DNA from: Rickettsiales bacterium UBA1997
Lineage (GTDB): Bacteria; Pseudomonadota; Alphaproteobacteria; Rickettsiales; UBA1997
Assembly: GCA_002335845.1 (NCBI GenBank)
Contig: DDCV01000080.1
Location: 1 to 14,901 of the forward strand
Length of the DNA: 14,901 nt
Direction: 5' to 3'
Each line of letters starts with the position of its first letter. Positions within the stretch are counted from its first letter, which is position 1. A program made the translations under genes and the position numbers. The notes beneath the pieces were generated by a model. The model ran no database searches. It was not told the origin of the DNA and saw only the letters and a program-made list of their open reading frames with translations. Positions 1-6,844 of this stretch are shown here, piece by piece.

Positions 1-2
1 TT

Positions 3-542
3 TCGGGTGATTTTTTATATAATGGTAATTTTGGCATTAATACTAACAAAATAACATTCTTTTTAGTTACTAGAAGAAATGCTGTTGGTTGGGAAGTTAG
101 GTCGTTAAGCGGCGTTAGAAATGGCGTGGCACAAGATTTTTCCAGTGCTAATTCTTTTTGGATTTACGAGCCTAGCAATAATGGAGAAAATATTCGTTCA
201 ACTTTAAGAGGTGTTGGCAATTTGATGCCTCATCCTGGCAATGGCACAACTTACATATTAAGCCTTGTTTATGATGGATCAGCCATAAGAACTTATATTA
301 ATGGGGCTCTAGTAGTTGAAAATTCTGCTAGCGGATCAATTATTGTTGATAAAATGTATATTGGTAAAGGAAGTCACTGTCAAAGCCCCACTATCTATGG
401 TGGTAGTGGTTTTGCACAGTGCTCCTATCAAGGAGAAATATCGGAGATGATATTTTTTGATAAAAACCTTAAAAATGATGACAGAAAATCTGTTGAAAAA
501 TATTTAGGAGATAAATATGCCATTAAAATTGCCGATGATTAA
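3..542 (+). CDS. LamG/concanavalin-like domain protein, C-terminal part (5' end outside window)
   Basis: The frame is open from base 3 without a stop to TAA at 540-542, giving 179 visible residues. A GTG at 126 could be read as a start, but coding continues upstream of it, so the gene is cut by the window edge. The visible part looks like a LamG/laminin-G-like beta-sandwich: alternating hydrophobic strands, a YDGSAIRTYINGALV segment (the typical 'N-G' strand of such folds), an IGKG turn, then EISEMIFFDKNL and a final EKYLGDKY. This ending is common in LamG domains of exported bacterial proteins, including pseudopilin-like proteins of Rickettsiales relatives. Two Cys near the C-terminus (SHC, QCS) could form a disulfide, consistent with export. 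No N-terminus is visible, so signal peptide or prepilin motif cannot be tested. Its last 26 bases overlap lpxB if lpxB starts at 517. Function is not known; carbohydrate or surface binding is a guess. Confidence 0.65.
   Translation, partial: SGDFLYNGNFGINTNKITFFLVTRRNAVGWEVRSLSGVRNGVAQDFSSANSFWIYEPSNNGENIRSTLRGVGNLMPHPGNGTTYILSLVYDGSAIRTYINGALVVENSASGSIIVDKMYIGKGSHCQSPTIYGGSGFAQCSYQGEISEMIFFDKNLKNDDRKSVEKYLGDKYAIKIADD
506..510 (+). promoter_or_regulatory. Shine-Dalgarno AGGAG for lpxB start at 517
   Basis: AGGAG ends six bases before the ATG at 517. It is the only clear Shine-Dalgarno sequence I noticed at a gene start here, and it favours the ATG at 517 over the in-frame ATG at 535, which has none. 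It lies inside the coding sequence of the upstream LamG-like gene (codons for Leu-Gly-Asp), so a chance match is possible. Confidence 0.5.
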
Positions 543-1734
543 ATTTTTTATTATAGCTGGTGAAGCCTCGGGTGATTTATTGGGTAGTAAAATAATTACC
601 GAGCTTCAAGAAAGAGCTAAAAAAAGTAAGCAGAAATTTGAATTTGTAGGAGTTGGTGGTGATTTGATGAAGTCTCAGGGCTTAAAATCCATATTTGCAA
701 TGGAGGAGCTTTCGGTCATGGGTTTTTCGGAGGTTGTGCCACATATTCCAAGATTATTAAAAAGAATTAATCAAACAGTTCAATTTATAAAAAAGGAAAA
801 GCCACATCACATTATAACGATTGATTCTCCAGATTTTTGTTTTCGAGTAGTTAAGAAATTAAAAAGTGAATATAGCAAATCTTCTGAATTATTTCAAAAA
901 TTTTCCAATATAAAAAAAACTCATCTCATCGCTCCTTCAGTTTGGGCTTATCGTGAAAAAAGAGCGCAAAAAATTGCCAGACTATACGATTTATTATTAG
1001 CAATTCTACCTTTTGAGCCACCTTATTTTGAGAAATATAGCCTAAAAACAGTGTTTATTGGTAATCCAGTGGTTGAAAAATCCCCTGATTTTGCTAAAAA
1101 AGAAGTTTTGAATAAAAAATTTCGTCAAAAATATAAGATTAAGACAGATGATATATTAATCTATATAACTCCAGGTAGTAGAAATGGTGAAGTTAAGAGA
1201 ATTTTCCCCGAATTTATTAAGGCAATAAGCCTGTTATCAAAAACATATCCCAATATCAAAATAGCTATACCGCTAGTTGCCAAAACCAGCGACTTAGTTA
1301 GGCGTATGTCGCAAAAATTAGTTGTTAATTATCAATTAATTGATTCTAAAGAAAAAGAGTCTGCCTTATTTGCTGCTAATTTCGCTTTGGCTAAATCTGG
1401 CACCAACACTATTGAGATTTCGCTTTATCAAATACCTATGATAATTGCTTATAAGGTTAGTTTTTTTACTTATATTTTAGCTAAAATATTACTAAAAGTG
1501 AAGTTTGCCAATTTGATTAATTTAATTTTAAACAAAGAGGTTATTCCAGAAATGATTCAGAAAAATTGTCGAGGAACGAAAATTTGCAATGAGTTATTAA
1601 AATTAGTCGGCAGCAGCAAAGCATCGCAACAGCAAATTGATGATTCAAAAATATCCCTAAATATCTTAGGATTAAATTCTAAAATATCTTCCACCAAAAA
1701 ATGCGTTAATGCAATATTGGATTATGAAAAATAG
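517..1734 (+). CDS. lpxB: Lipid-A-disaccharide synthase LpxB
   Basis: LpxB (GT19 glycosyltransferase) joins UDP-2,3-diacylglucosamine and lipid X into the lipid A disaccharide at the inner face of the cytoplasmic membrane. Family motifs in order: AGEASGD at 14-20, GVGGDLM at 45-51, the MGFSEVVP segment at 68-75, IDSPDFCFR at 102-110, APSVWAYR at 139-146, ILPFEPPYF at 163-171, PGSRNGEVKR at 219-228 and SGTNTIE at 294-300. The hydrophobic YKVSFFTYILAK region at 312-323 fits membrane association. At 405 residues it is slightly longer than E. coli LpxB (382). Start choice: ATG 517 has a good Shine-Dalgarno but overlaps the upstream gene by 26 bases; ATG 535 would give MIKFFIIAGEASGD, closer to usual LpxB N-termini. 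The usual FxGHP motif reads FIGNP, with Asn183 where His is common. The enzyme implies an LPS-bearing outer membrane. Confidence 0.95.
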   Translation: MPLKLPMIKFFIIAGEASGDLLGSKIITELQERAKKSKQKFEFVGVGGDLMKSQGLKSIFAMEELSVMGFSEVVPHIPRLLKRINQTVQFIKKEKPHHIITIDSPDFCFRVVKKLKSEYSKSSELFQKFSNIKKTHLIAPSVWAYREKRAQKIARLYDLLLAILPFEPPYFEKYSLKTVFIGNPVVEKSPDFAKKEVLNKKFRQKYKIKTDDILIYITPGSRNGEVKRIFPEFIKAISLLSKTYPNIKIAIPLVAKTSDLVRRMSQKLVVNYQLIDSKEKESALFAANFALAKSGTNTIEISLYQIPMIIAYKVSFFTYILAKILLKVKFANLINLILNKEVIPEMIQKNCRGTKICNELLKLVGSSKASQQQIDDSKISLNILGLNSKISSTKKCVNAILDYEK

Positions 1735-1735
1735 C

Positions 1736-1902
1736 TTATTAACCAATTCATAAATTAATAGACATTCTAACTGCAATATTTTCCCTTTTAAAATTACTTT
1801 AGAATACCAAGGTAGCAATAAGTACTATGGCATTCTAAAGTAATTTTAAAAAGCAAAATCTTTTTATTTATAATATCTATTAATTTATGAACTGGTTAAT
1901 AA
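1736..1902. repeat. Nested ~167-bp palindromic element (MITE- or RPE-like) overlapping the next gene's start
   Basis: Outer arms 1736-1762 and 1876-1902 are inverted repeats matching at 26 of 27 positions; the one mismatch is A1746/C1892. Inner arms 1786-1808 and 1829-1851 match at 22 of 23 (A1806/C1831 is the exception). Short further pairings lie between them (1778-1782 with 1855-1859) and in the central loop (1812-1814 with 1823-1825), so almost the whole element could fold as one long hairpin in RNA. The left end lies one base after the lpxB stop; the right end covers the ATG and first five codons of the carboxypeptidase gene. No clear target duplication and no second copy are visible in the window. 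It resembles in form the Rickettsia and Wolbachia palindromic elements or a MITE with long inverted ends, but I cannot assign a family. A plain intergenic hairpin or terminator is the alternative. Confidence 0.8.
1869..1874 (+). promoter_or_regulatory. Possible -10 box (TATAAT) upstream of the carboxypeptidase gene
   Basis: A perfect TATAAT lies 12 bases before the ATG at 1887, between the inner and outer right arms of the palindrome. No good -35 box sits 16-18 bases upstream (TTTAAA- or TTAAAA-like only). If used, transcription would start about six bases before the ATG, giving a nearly leaderless mRNA. In such AT-rich DNA the match may be chance. Confidence 0.25.
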
Positions 1903-2873
1903 TAAAAATTATTATTTTTATTTTTTTACTACCATTTTCCACTGCCAACTCTGAAATAATTGGTTGCGATAATAACAATCTCGAATGTAGTCCAGTTTTT
2001 TCTTCTCTGGTTTATAATTCTGATAATGGTCGGATAATTTCTGAAACTAGGTCGGAAAATAATATATATCCCGCATCTTTAGTTAAGTTAATGACAGTTT
2101 ATTTAGTTTTTGAAGCTATTGAAAGCGGCACTTTGTCATTAGATGATGTTGTCGCTTTTTCTAAAAGAGGTGAGGAGATTTCAAAAATTAATAAAATCAC
2201 AACCTTAAATGTTTTAGAGGGTGATTTAATTAAAATAAAAGATGCAATCAGAGGGACCATAATTAAGTCTTTTAATGAGGCTGCTATTGTTTTAGCTGAA
2301 GCAGTTTCGGGTAATGAATGGAGTTTTGTGCGGCTTATGAATGAAAAAGCTAAAGATTTGGGTATGATCAATACAAGCTTTCGCAATGCAACAGGCCTTC
2401 ATGCCGAAGGTCAATATACCACGGCCTATGATTTGGCGCGCTTAGCTAGATCTCTAAAAAATGATTTCTGGCAATATTATCATTATTTTTCAGAAGAAGA
2501 ATTTTCTTTTAATGGCAAAAATTTCATTACCCACAATCATGTTTTGCGAGAATATCCAGGTGCCAAAGGTCTGAAGACTGGATTTACTAGAGCTTCAGGC
2601 TTTAATTTGATCTCAGCAGCTTGGAAAAATGACAATAAAATAGTCTCAATTCTTGCCAATTGTTCTAGTTTTGAAGATCGTGATCAACAAACAAAAGATA
2701 TTTTTAATCAATCATTTTCCAAGTTGAATGATGTCAAAAAGCCAACATTGGGATCAAAAATAACAGAAGGCTTTAGCTATGAAAAGCTTAATCCTAAAGC
2801 TATATATTATGAATCTATAAATATGAAGCACAGAATAGGCGGCGGAGCTATTAATGCCAAAAGCCATCTTTAA
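1887..2873 (+). CDS. Secreted D-alanyl-D-alanine carboxypeptidase (peptidase S11, low-molecular-weight PBP)
   Basis: This serine DD-peptidase trims the terminal D-Ala from peptidoglycan stem peptides in the periplasm. Residues 1-20 form a signal peptide with a strongly hydrophobic core (IIKIIIFIFLLPF). All three active-site motifs are present: SLVK at 64-67 (nucleophile Ser64, Lys67), SFN at 128-130 and KTG at 230-232. The VKLMTVYLVFEAIESGTLSLDD and ATGLHAEGQ stretches are typical of the DacA/DacC/DacF group. At 328 residues it is shorter than E. coli PBP5 (403); little follows the catalytic domain, so the second beta domain and membrane-anchoring helix are absent or reduced. IIGC at 24-27 loosely resembles a lipobox but lies far from the hydrophobic core, so signal peptidase I processing is likelier. 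ATG 1887 is the only sensible start (TAA in frame six bases upstream) and lies in the palindrome's right arm. No Shine-Dalgarno is visible. Confidence 0.93.
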   Translation: MNWLIIKIIIFIFLLPFSTANSEIIGCDNNNLECSPVFSSLVYNSDNGRIISETRSENNIYPASLVKLMTVYLVFEAIESGTLSLDDVVAFSKRGEEISKINKITTLNVLEGDLIKIKDAIRGTIIKSFNEAAIVLAEAVSGNEWSFVRLMNEKAKDLGMINTSFRNATGLHAEGQYTTAYDLARLARSLKNDFWQYYHYFSEEEFSFNGKNFITHNHVLREYPGAKGLKTGFTRASGFNLISAAWKNDNKIVSILANCSSFEDRDQQTKDIFNQSFSKLNDVKKPTLGSKITEGFSYEKLNPKAIYYESINMKHRIGGGAINAKSHL

Positions 2874-2901
2874 AATAGGTTGAACGTAGTATTAAAGATG
2901 G
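2864..2901. terminator. Possible bidirectional hairpin between convergent genes
   Basis: A perfect 10-bp inverted repeat (CCATCTTTAA at 2864-2873, TTAAAGATGG at 2892-2901) with an 18-base loop spans the carboxypeptidase stop codon and lies just beyond the trpD stop (trpD ends at 2911 on the other strand). The position between convergent genes suits a shared terminator. The stem is AT-rich and neither side has a convincing T run, so this is a weak call. Confidence 0.35.
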
Positions 2902-2910
2902 GAAATGGTA

Positions 2911-3918
2911 TTATAAGTCATTAAAGCTATTGGAGAATTTCAATGATTCTAAAACTTTAAAAGCTTGGCCATTATCTATTGATCTTGAAGCCGCTTCTAA
3001 TCCTTCTGTAATATTTTTTACCTTCTTTGCTGCGAGCAAGGCGTAAGCAGAATTGATTATGGCGATATCGCGATATGGTGATTTTTTGCCATTTAATAAT
3101 TCTAATAGCTTTTTCGCATTATATTTTGGATCTTTGCCCTTTATATCACTCAGCTTTACTTTATTAAATCCTAATTTTTGTGGATTTATAATTTCTTCAT
3201 CAGCTATTTTTCCATCTATGCATCTAATTAAGTAAGAATTATCAGTTAATGTTATTTCATCCATGCCATCAAATCCGTGAACTATAAAAACTTGAGAATT
3301 GTGTTTTTGTTCTTTTTGCTCCTGACTAATTACCGATGCTATTTTGCTCATCGAGCTTCTGTTAGATGTTCCTATTAGCTGATATCTTGTATTGGCAGGA
3401 TTTAGTAAAGGTCCAAGAAAATTAAATATTGTTGCAACTCCTAATTCTTTTCTAGCTTCGGCGACATTTTTTAATGAATTATGAAATAAAGGAGCAAATA
3501 AAAAACATAGATTCTTGTTGCGCAAATTTTCTTCAATTTCCGTCTTATCATCACATATTTTAATATCTAATTCTTGGAATATGTCAGCCGATCCCGATCT
3601 TGAGGAGATTGCCTTATTGCCATGCTTGGCAACGCACACTCCTAATCCGGCAACAATAAAGCTAACAGCTGTAGAGATATTTAAAGTATTTAGTTTATCA
3701 CCACCTGTGCCACATACATCCAGAGCGTTAATTGGTGCTGATATTTTAGTCATGCGTTTTTTTAAAGAGTGTATCGCCCCTAAAAAAGAGTTTTGTGGTA
3801 GATTTATGTCATTAAGATTGAGCAAAAAATCTTTTATATAGTTTTTAGCAATCTTATCTTCAAAAATTTTATCAAAAAAAGTCTCAAATTGTTCAGCTGT
3901 GCAATTTTCTAATTCCAT
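2911..3918 (-). CDS. trpD: Anthranilate phosphoribosyltransferase TrpD
   Basis: TrpD transfers the phosphoribosyl group of PRPP to anthranilate, the second step of tryptophan synthesis, in the cytoplasm. The glycosyltransferase family 3 signature is clear: DVCGTGGDKLNTLNIST at 67-83 (PRPP loop GTGGD at 70-74), KHGN at 98-101 followed by the SSRSGSAD segment, FAPLFHNSLKNV at 141-152, Arg156 in the anthranilate-binding region, FNFLGPLLNPA at 166-176 and HGFDGMDE at 214-221 with the metal-binding Asp-Glu pair. In the usual LGxRTxFN segment the Arg is Ala here (LGVATIFN). Length 335 is normal. It is the last gene of the leftward operon and starts one base after the trpG/pabA stop. No trpE, trpC, trpF, trpA or trpB is present in this window, so the rest of the pathway must be elsewhere or missing. 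Confidence 0.93.
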   Translation of the reverse strand: MELENCTAEQFETFFDKIFEDKIAKNYIKDFLLNLNDINLPQNSFLGAIHSLKKRMTKISAPINALDVCGTGGDKLNTLNISTAVSFIVAGLGVCVAKHGNKAISSRSGSADIFQELDIKICDDKTEIEENLRNKNLCFLFAPLFHNSLKNVAEARKELGVATIFNFLGPLLNPANTRYQLIGTSNRSSMSKIASVISQEQKEQKHNSQVFIVHGFDGMDEITLTDNSYLIRCIDGKIADEEIINPQKLGFNKVKLSDIKGKDPKYNAKKLLELLNGKKSPYRDIAIINSAYALLAAKKVKNITEGLEAASRSIDNGQAFKVLESLKFSNSFNDL

Positions 3919-3919
3919 G

Positions 3920-4489
3920 TTAAATTAAATCTAAAAAATTTTTAATAATTTGATGGCCATATTCTGAGGCGATGGATTCGGGATGAAATTGTACGCCATA
4001 GATTGGGTAATTTTTATGCTCTATTGCCATGATAATGCCATCTTTAGTTGTGGCTGTAATATTAAATTCATTTTTATTCAAGCTAGCTTCTTCAACAGTA
4101 AGAGAATGATATCTTGTGGCTTTAAAAGGTGACGGGATATCTTTAAATATTTTATTATCTTTGTGATAAATATCGCTAATTTTGCCATGCATTGGCGTGG
4201 TTTTAATTATTTTGGCACCATAATTTTGAGCAATTGCTTGATGACCCAAGCAGACTCCAAAAATTGGTATTTTTCCTTTAAATTTATCAATAACATTTAA
4301 GCAAATACCGGCTTCATTTGGCGTGCAAGGGCCAGGTGATAGAATGATAGCTTGTGGCTTAAGCTTTTCTATTTCGGCTAAAGATATTTTATCGTTTCTT
4401 TTAACTAAAATATCGTTAGCGCCGCATTCAATAAAGTAGTGGTAGAGGTTGTAAGTAAAGCTATCGTAATTATCGATTAATAGAATCAT
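3920..4489 (-). CDS. trpG: Class I glutamine amidotransferase subunit TrpG/PabA
   Basis: This subunit releases ammonia from glutamine for anthranilate synthase (TrpE) or aminodeoxychorismate synthase (PabB). The triad of the class I amidotransferase fold is intact: Cys80 in GVCLGHQ (78-84), His169 and Glu171 in FHPES. The N-terminal LIDNYDSFTYNL (4-15), LSPGPCTPNEAG (50-61) and the HGK (101-103) and HSLTVEE (128-134) segments are typical of TrpG/PabA. At 189 residues it is a stand-alone glutaminase, not fused to TrpE. Its ATG overlaps the bioD stop (ATGA) and trpD follows after one base, so pairing with trpD favours a tryptophan role. The enzyme may be shared with folate synthesis, as PabA is in many bacteria; no trpE or pabB is in the window to decide. 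Confidence 0.9.
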   Translation of the reverse strand: MILLIDNYDSFTYNLYHYFIECGANDILVKRNDKISLAEIEKLKPQAIILSPGPCTPNEAGICLNVIDKFKGKIPIFGVCLGHQAIAQNYGAKIIKTTPMHGKISDIYHKDNKIFKDIPSPFKATRYHSLTVEEASLNKNEFNITATTKDGIIMAIEHKNYPIYGVQFHPESIASEYGHQIIKNFLDLI

Positions 4490-5097
4490 TTATAATTTGT
4501 TATATATTTAAGAAAGTCCTTATCAGAAATTTTGGAATCATTAATTTTTAGTTGTGGTGGGTTATTAACTATAATAGTTTCGATTGTAATATTGCGTGAT
4601 TTTAAGGATTCAATGCAACATAGGGTTTGACTAATCGATCCTAAAAAATTGGCGGTTATTAGTATTACTGGAATTTGTAGCTTTTGAGCTAAATCAATAA
4701 ATGTTTTGTCTTTATTTATCGGCGTCATAATTCCGCCAGCAGATTCAATAAATAGAGTTTTTCCTGCTTTTTGCGCTTTCTTGATGTTGTTATGGCAAAA
4801 ATCTACTAGCTCAGTAAAATTGATTTCATCATTTGCAGCAATATGAGGTGAGGCTGCTAATTCAAAGCGCCAAGGGCTTATTAAATCAAGATTATGCTGG
4901 TTTATCTCTAGGCCTAATGCATTTAGAATTTTGGCCGAGTCTGATTCATGATCCTCTTTTTTGAAACCGCTGATAATTGGCTTAATCGCAAAAGAATGTT
5001 CTATTTTTCTACAATATTTTGTAACAAAGTGAGTTTTGCCAATATCGGTTGAAATAGCGGCAACAAAATATTGTCCCAAATATTTCTTTATACACAT
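4486..5097 (-). CDS. bioD: ATP-dependent dethiobiotin synthetase BioD
   Basis: BioD closes the ureido ring of 7,8-diaminopelargonate with CO2 and ATP to give dethiobiotin, the next-to-last step of biotin synthesis. The 203-residue protein has a P-loop STDIGKTH at 16-23 followed by AIKPIISG at 37-44, in which Lys39 and Ser43 match the substrate-binding Lys and Ser of the family, and IESAGGIMTPI at 117-127, matching the ExAGG motif. LAQKLQIPVILITANFLGSISQTL (136-159) matches the conserved C-terminal half. The P-loop is unusual: where most BioD have GTDT before xGKT, this one has AIST, so the conserved Gly and Asp are replaced. Gene start overlaps the gspF-like stop by one base (TAATG) and its stop overlaps the trpG start (ATGA). 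No other biotin gene is nearby. Another MinD/BioD-family P-loop enzyme is less likely. Confidence 0.82.
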   Translation of the reverse strand: MCIKKYLGQYFVAAISTDIGKTHFVTKYCRKIEHSFAIKPIISGFKKEDHESDSAKILNALGLEINQHNLDLISPWRFELAASPHIAANDEINFTELVDFCHNNIKKAQKAGKTLFIESAGGIMTPINKDKTFIDLAQKLQIPVILITANFLGSISQTLCCIESLKSRNITIETIIVNNPPQLKINDSKISDKDFLKYITNYK

Positions 5098-6296
5098 TAT
5101 TGTAAGTTAGAGAAAGATGAATATACTGGGCCAAATACTGCAATTGCAATCCAAGCAATCATACCACCCATAATTAGAGTCAACATTGGTTGAATTAGAG
5201 CCGTGATTTTCTCGATGGAGTCATTAATTTCGCGATCATAGAAGAATTTAATATTGTCAAGTGATCCTTCCATATTACCACTTTCTTCACCAATTTTAAA
5301 CATTCTAACTACCATGTTAGGAAAATATTTAGCATGGGCTATGGAGTCGGCTAGGGATAATCCATCCGATACATTTTGTTCAACGGTGATGATGCTATTT
5401 TTAATAGCCTTATTTTTTATAAGCTCTGATGATAGTTCCAAACATTCAATAACGCCAAGACCGCTTTTAAAAGTCATGCCAAAAAATTGACAAAATTTAG
5501 CTGATTCAATTTTTTTAATAATAGGGCCAAAAACTGGGATTTTTAGTTTTAAATTGTCAATTTTAATAGCTAGGTTTTTTGATGATTTAGATACTGCTTT
5601 GGCAGTAATCCATAAAAATGGCGCGCCAAATAGCATTATATACCAGTTATTTTGAAAAAATCCTGAAAATCCTATAAGGGCTATTGTTGTTGCTGGAAGC
5701 TCCATATTTTGCGCTGTTAAGAAGCCTGTTACTTTTGGAATTACAACAGTTGTCATAATGCCAAGAACTATAAACATAATTAATATACCAAATACTGGAC
5801 CAACTATTGCCTTTGAGGCTTTGCGTTTAATTTCAAGGTTCCACTTAATATCATCGATAATATTTTTAAATGAATCTGATAAATTTCCTGTTTTTTCACC
5901 CATATCAATTAAGCCGACATAAATTGATTTAAAGATATCGGGATATTTTGCAATGGCTTGCGAGAATAAATTGCCATTTTTAATAGATTCACTTATTTCT
6001 TGAGACAGCTCTCTAATTGCCGTTGATTCACTTGTTTCCTTGAGGTCATTTATAGAATCAAGTATAGAAACACCAGCTCTTTCAAGTTGCTCAAGGTGAA
6101 TAAATATTGAAACTAGATCCTTATCACTAACTCTATTAAATAATCCAGCGCCAAAATTTGTTTCTTGTCTATAGCTAATTAGCTCAAGATCATTATCTTT
6201 TATAAGGGCGAATAAATCTGAGGTGTTGCTAGCGGTTATCTTGCCATTTTTATAATTCCCTTCATTGTCAATTGCCTTGTAGCGATAATGTCTCAT
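5097..6296 (-). CDS. gspF: Type II secretion/type IV pilus inner-membrane platform protein (GspF/PilC family)
   Basis: Polytopic membrane protein that forms the platform on which the assembly ATPase drives pseudopilus or pilus growth. Two T2SSF domains are visible: about residues 60-185 and 265-390. Each has the paired motif, GEKTGNLSDSF at 133-143 and GEESGNMEGSLDN at 336-348. Predicted membrane segments are about 164-187, 204-234 (one or two) and 369-392; the last contains GGMIAWIAIAVFGPVY. The N-terminal RHYRYKAIDNEGNYKNGKI segment is typical of the family. Length 399 is normal. It lies alone among metabolic genes; no ATPase, secretin, prepilin peptidase or pilM-N-O genes are in the window, so it cannot be assigned to a pilus, a secretion system or competence. 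The LamG-like protein at the left edge could be a related pseudopilin, but that is speculation. It overlaps def (ATGA) and bioD (TAATG). Confidence 0.88.
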   Translation of the reverse strand: MRHYRYKAIDNEGNYKNGKITASNTSDLFALIKDNDLELISYRQETNFGAGLFNRVSDKDLVSIFIHLEQLERAGVSILDSINDLKETSESTAIRELSQEISESIKNGNLFSQAIAKYPDIFKSIYVGLIDMGEKTGNLSDSFKNIIDDIKWNLEIKRKASKAIVGPVFGILIMFIVLGIMTTVVIPKVTGFLTAQNMELPATTIALIGFSGFFQNNWYIMLFGAPFLWITAKAVSKSSKNLAIKIDNLKLKIPVFGPIIKKIESAKFCQFFGMTFKSGLGVIECLELSSELIKNKAIKNSIITVEQNVSDGLSLADSIAHAKYFPNMVVRMFKIGEESGNMEGSLDNIKFFYDREINDSIEKITALIQPMLTLIMGGMIAWIAIAVFGPVYSSFSNLQ

Positions 6297-6844
6297 TTAT
6301 TCCCCTTTTCTCTTTTAATCATTTTTTTTATAATCATATTTCGTTTTAATTTTGATATATGATCAACAAAAGTAATGCCGTTAGTATGGTCAATTTCATG
6401 CTGTATACAGGTTGCTAAAAGCCCAGACATTTTTTCACTACGCTCATTTCCATCAAAATCTAGATATTTAACTTCAACTTCTTGAGGCCTTTCAACAGAA
6501 GAGCTAGCGCCAGGAAATGATAGGCATCCTTCTTTGTAAGTTGATGTTTGAGTGGATGATTTAATTATTTGGGGATTAATAAAAAATCGGGGATTATTAT
6601 TAGATATTTTATATTTAGTGTCACTATCGGGGCTTAATATTTCTATTTTATAGTCGGTATCAATAACGATCATTTTTTTTAAGATACCAATTTGCACGGC
6701 AGCAAGACCAATGCCTTGCTCATGATACATGGTTTCAATCATGTCTTTAAGAATATTTTGAATATCACTATCAACTTTTTCCACTTTTTTTGATATCTTC
6801 TGCAAAAGAGGATCTGGTGATGTAATTAATTTTAATATAGTCAT
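6293..6844 (-). CDS. def: Peptide deformylase
   Basis: Deformylase removes the N-formyl group from nascent proteins at the ribosome exit. All three metal-site motifs are present: GIGLAAVQ at 44-51, EGCLSFPG at 105-112 (metal ligand Cys107) and QHEIDHTNG at 148-156 (His149, Glu150, His153). I place the start at the ATG at 6844, giving 183 residues beginning MTILKLITSPDPLLQ, which matches usual Def N-termini and makes a one-base TAATG overlap with the purN stop. A longer reading from TTG at 6865 would add seven residues and a 22-base overlap and is less likely. About 25 residues after the first motif (roughly 63-85) form an insertion rich in Asp, Ser and Asn. Its stop overlaps the gspF-like start (ATGA). 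The usual partner fmt is not adjacent; purN, a relative of fmt, is. Confidence 0.95.
   Translation of the reverse strand: MTILKLITSPDPLLQKISKKVEKVDSDIQNILKDMIETMYHEQGIGLAAVQIGILKKMIVIDTDYKIEILSPDSDTKYKISNNNPRFFINPQIIKSSTQTSTYKEGCLSFPGASSSVERPQEVEVKYLDFDGNERSEKMSGLLATCIQHEIDHTNGITFVDHISKLKRNMIIKKMIKREKGNK

Noticed and set aside
126..542. GTG at 126 as the start of the LamG-like gene
   Set aside because: The same frame is open to base 3 and encodes fold-like sequence upstream (KITFFLVTRR), so the gene is truncated by the window edge rather than starting here.
2099..2386. Minus-strand open frame of 95 codons inside the carboxypeptidase gene
   Set aside because: It is a shadow of a gene with all catalytic motifs on the other strand and shows no recognisable domain.
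3515..3841. Plus-strand open frame of 108 codons inside trpD
   Set aside because: Antisense to the conserved GTGGD/KHGN region of trpD; composition mirrors that gene.
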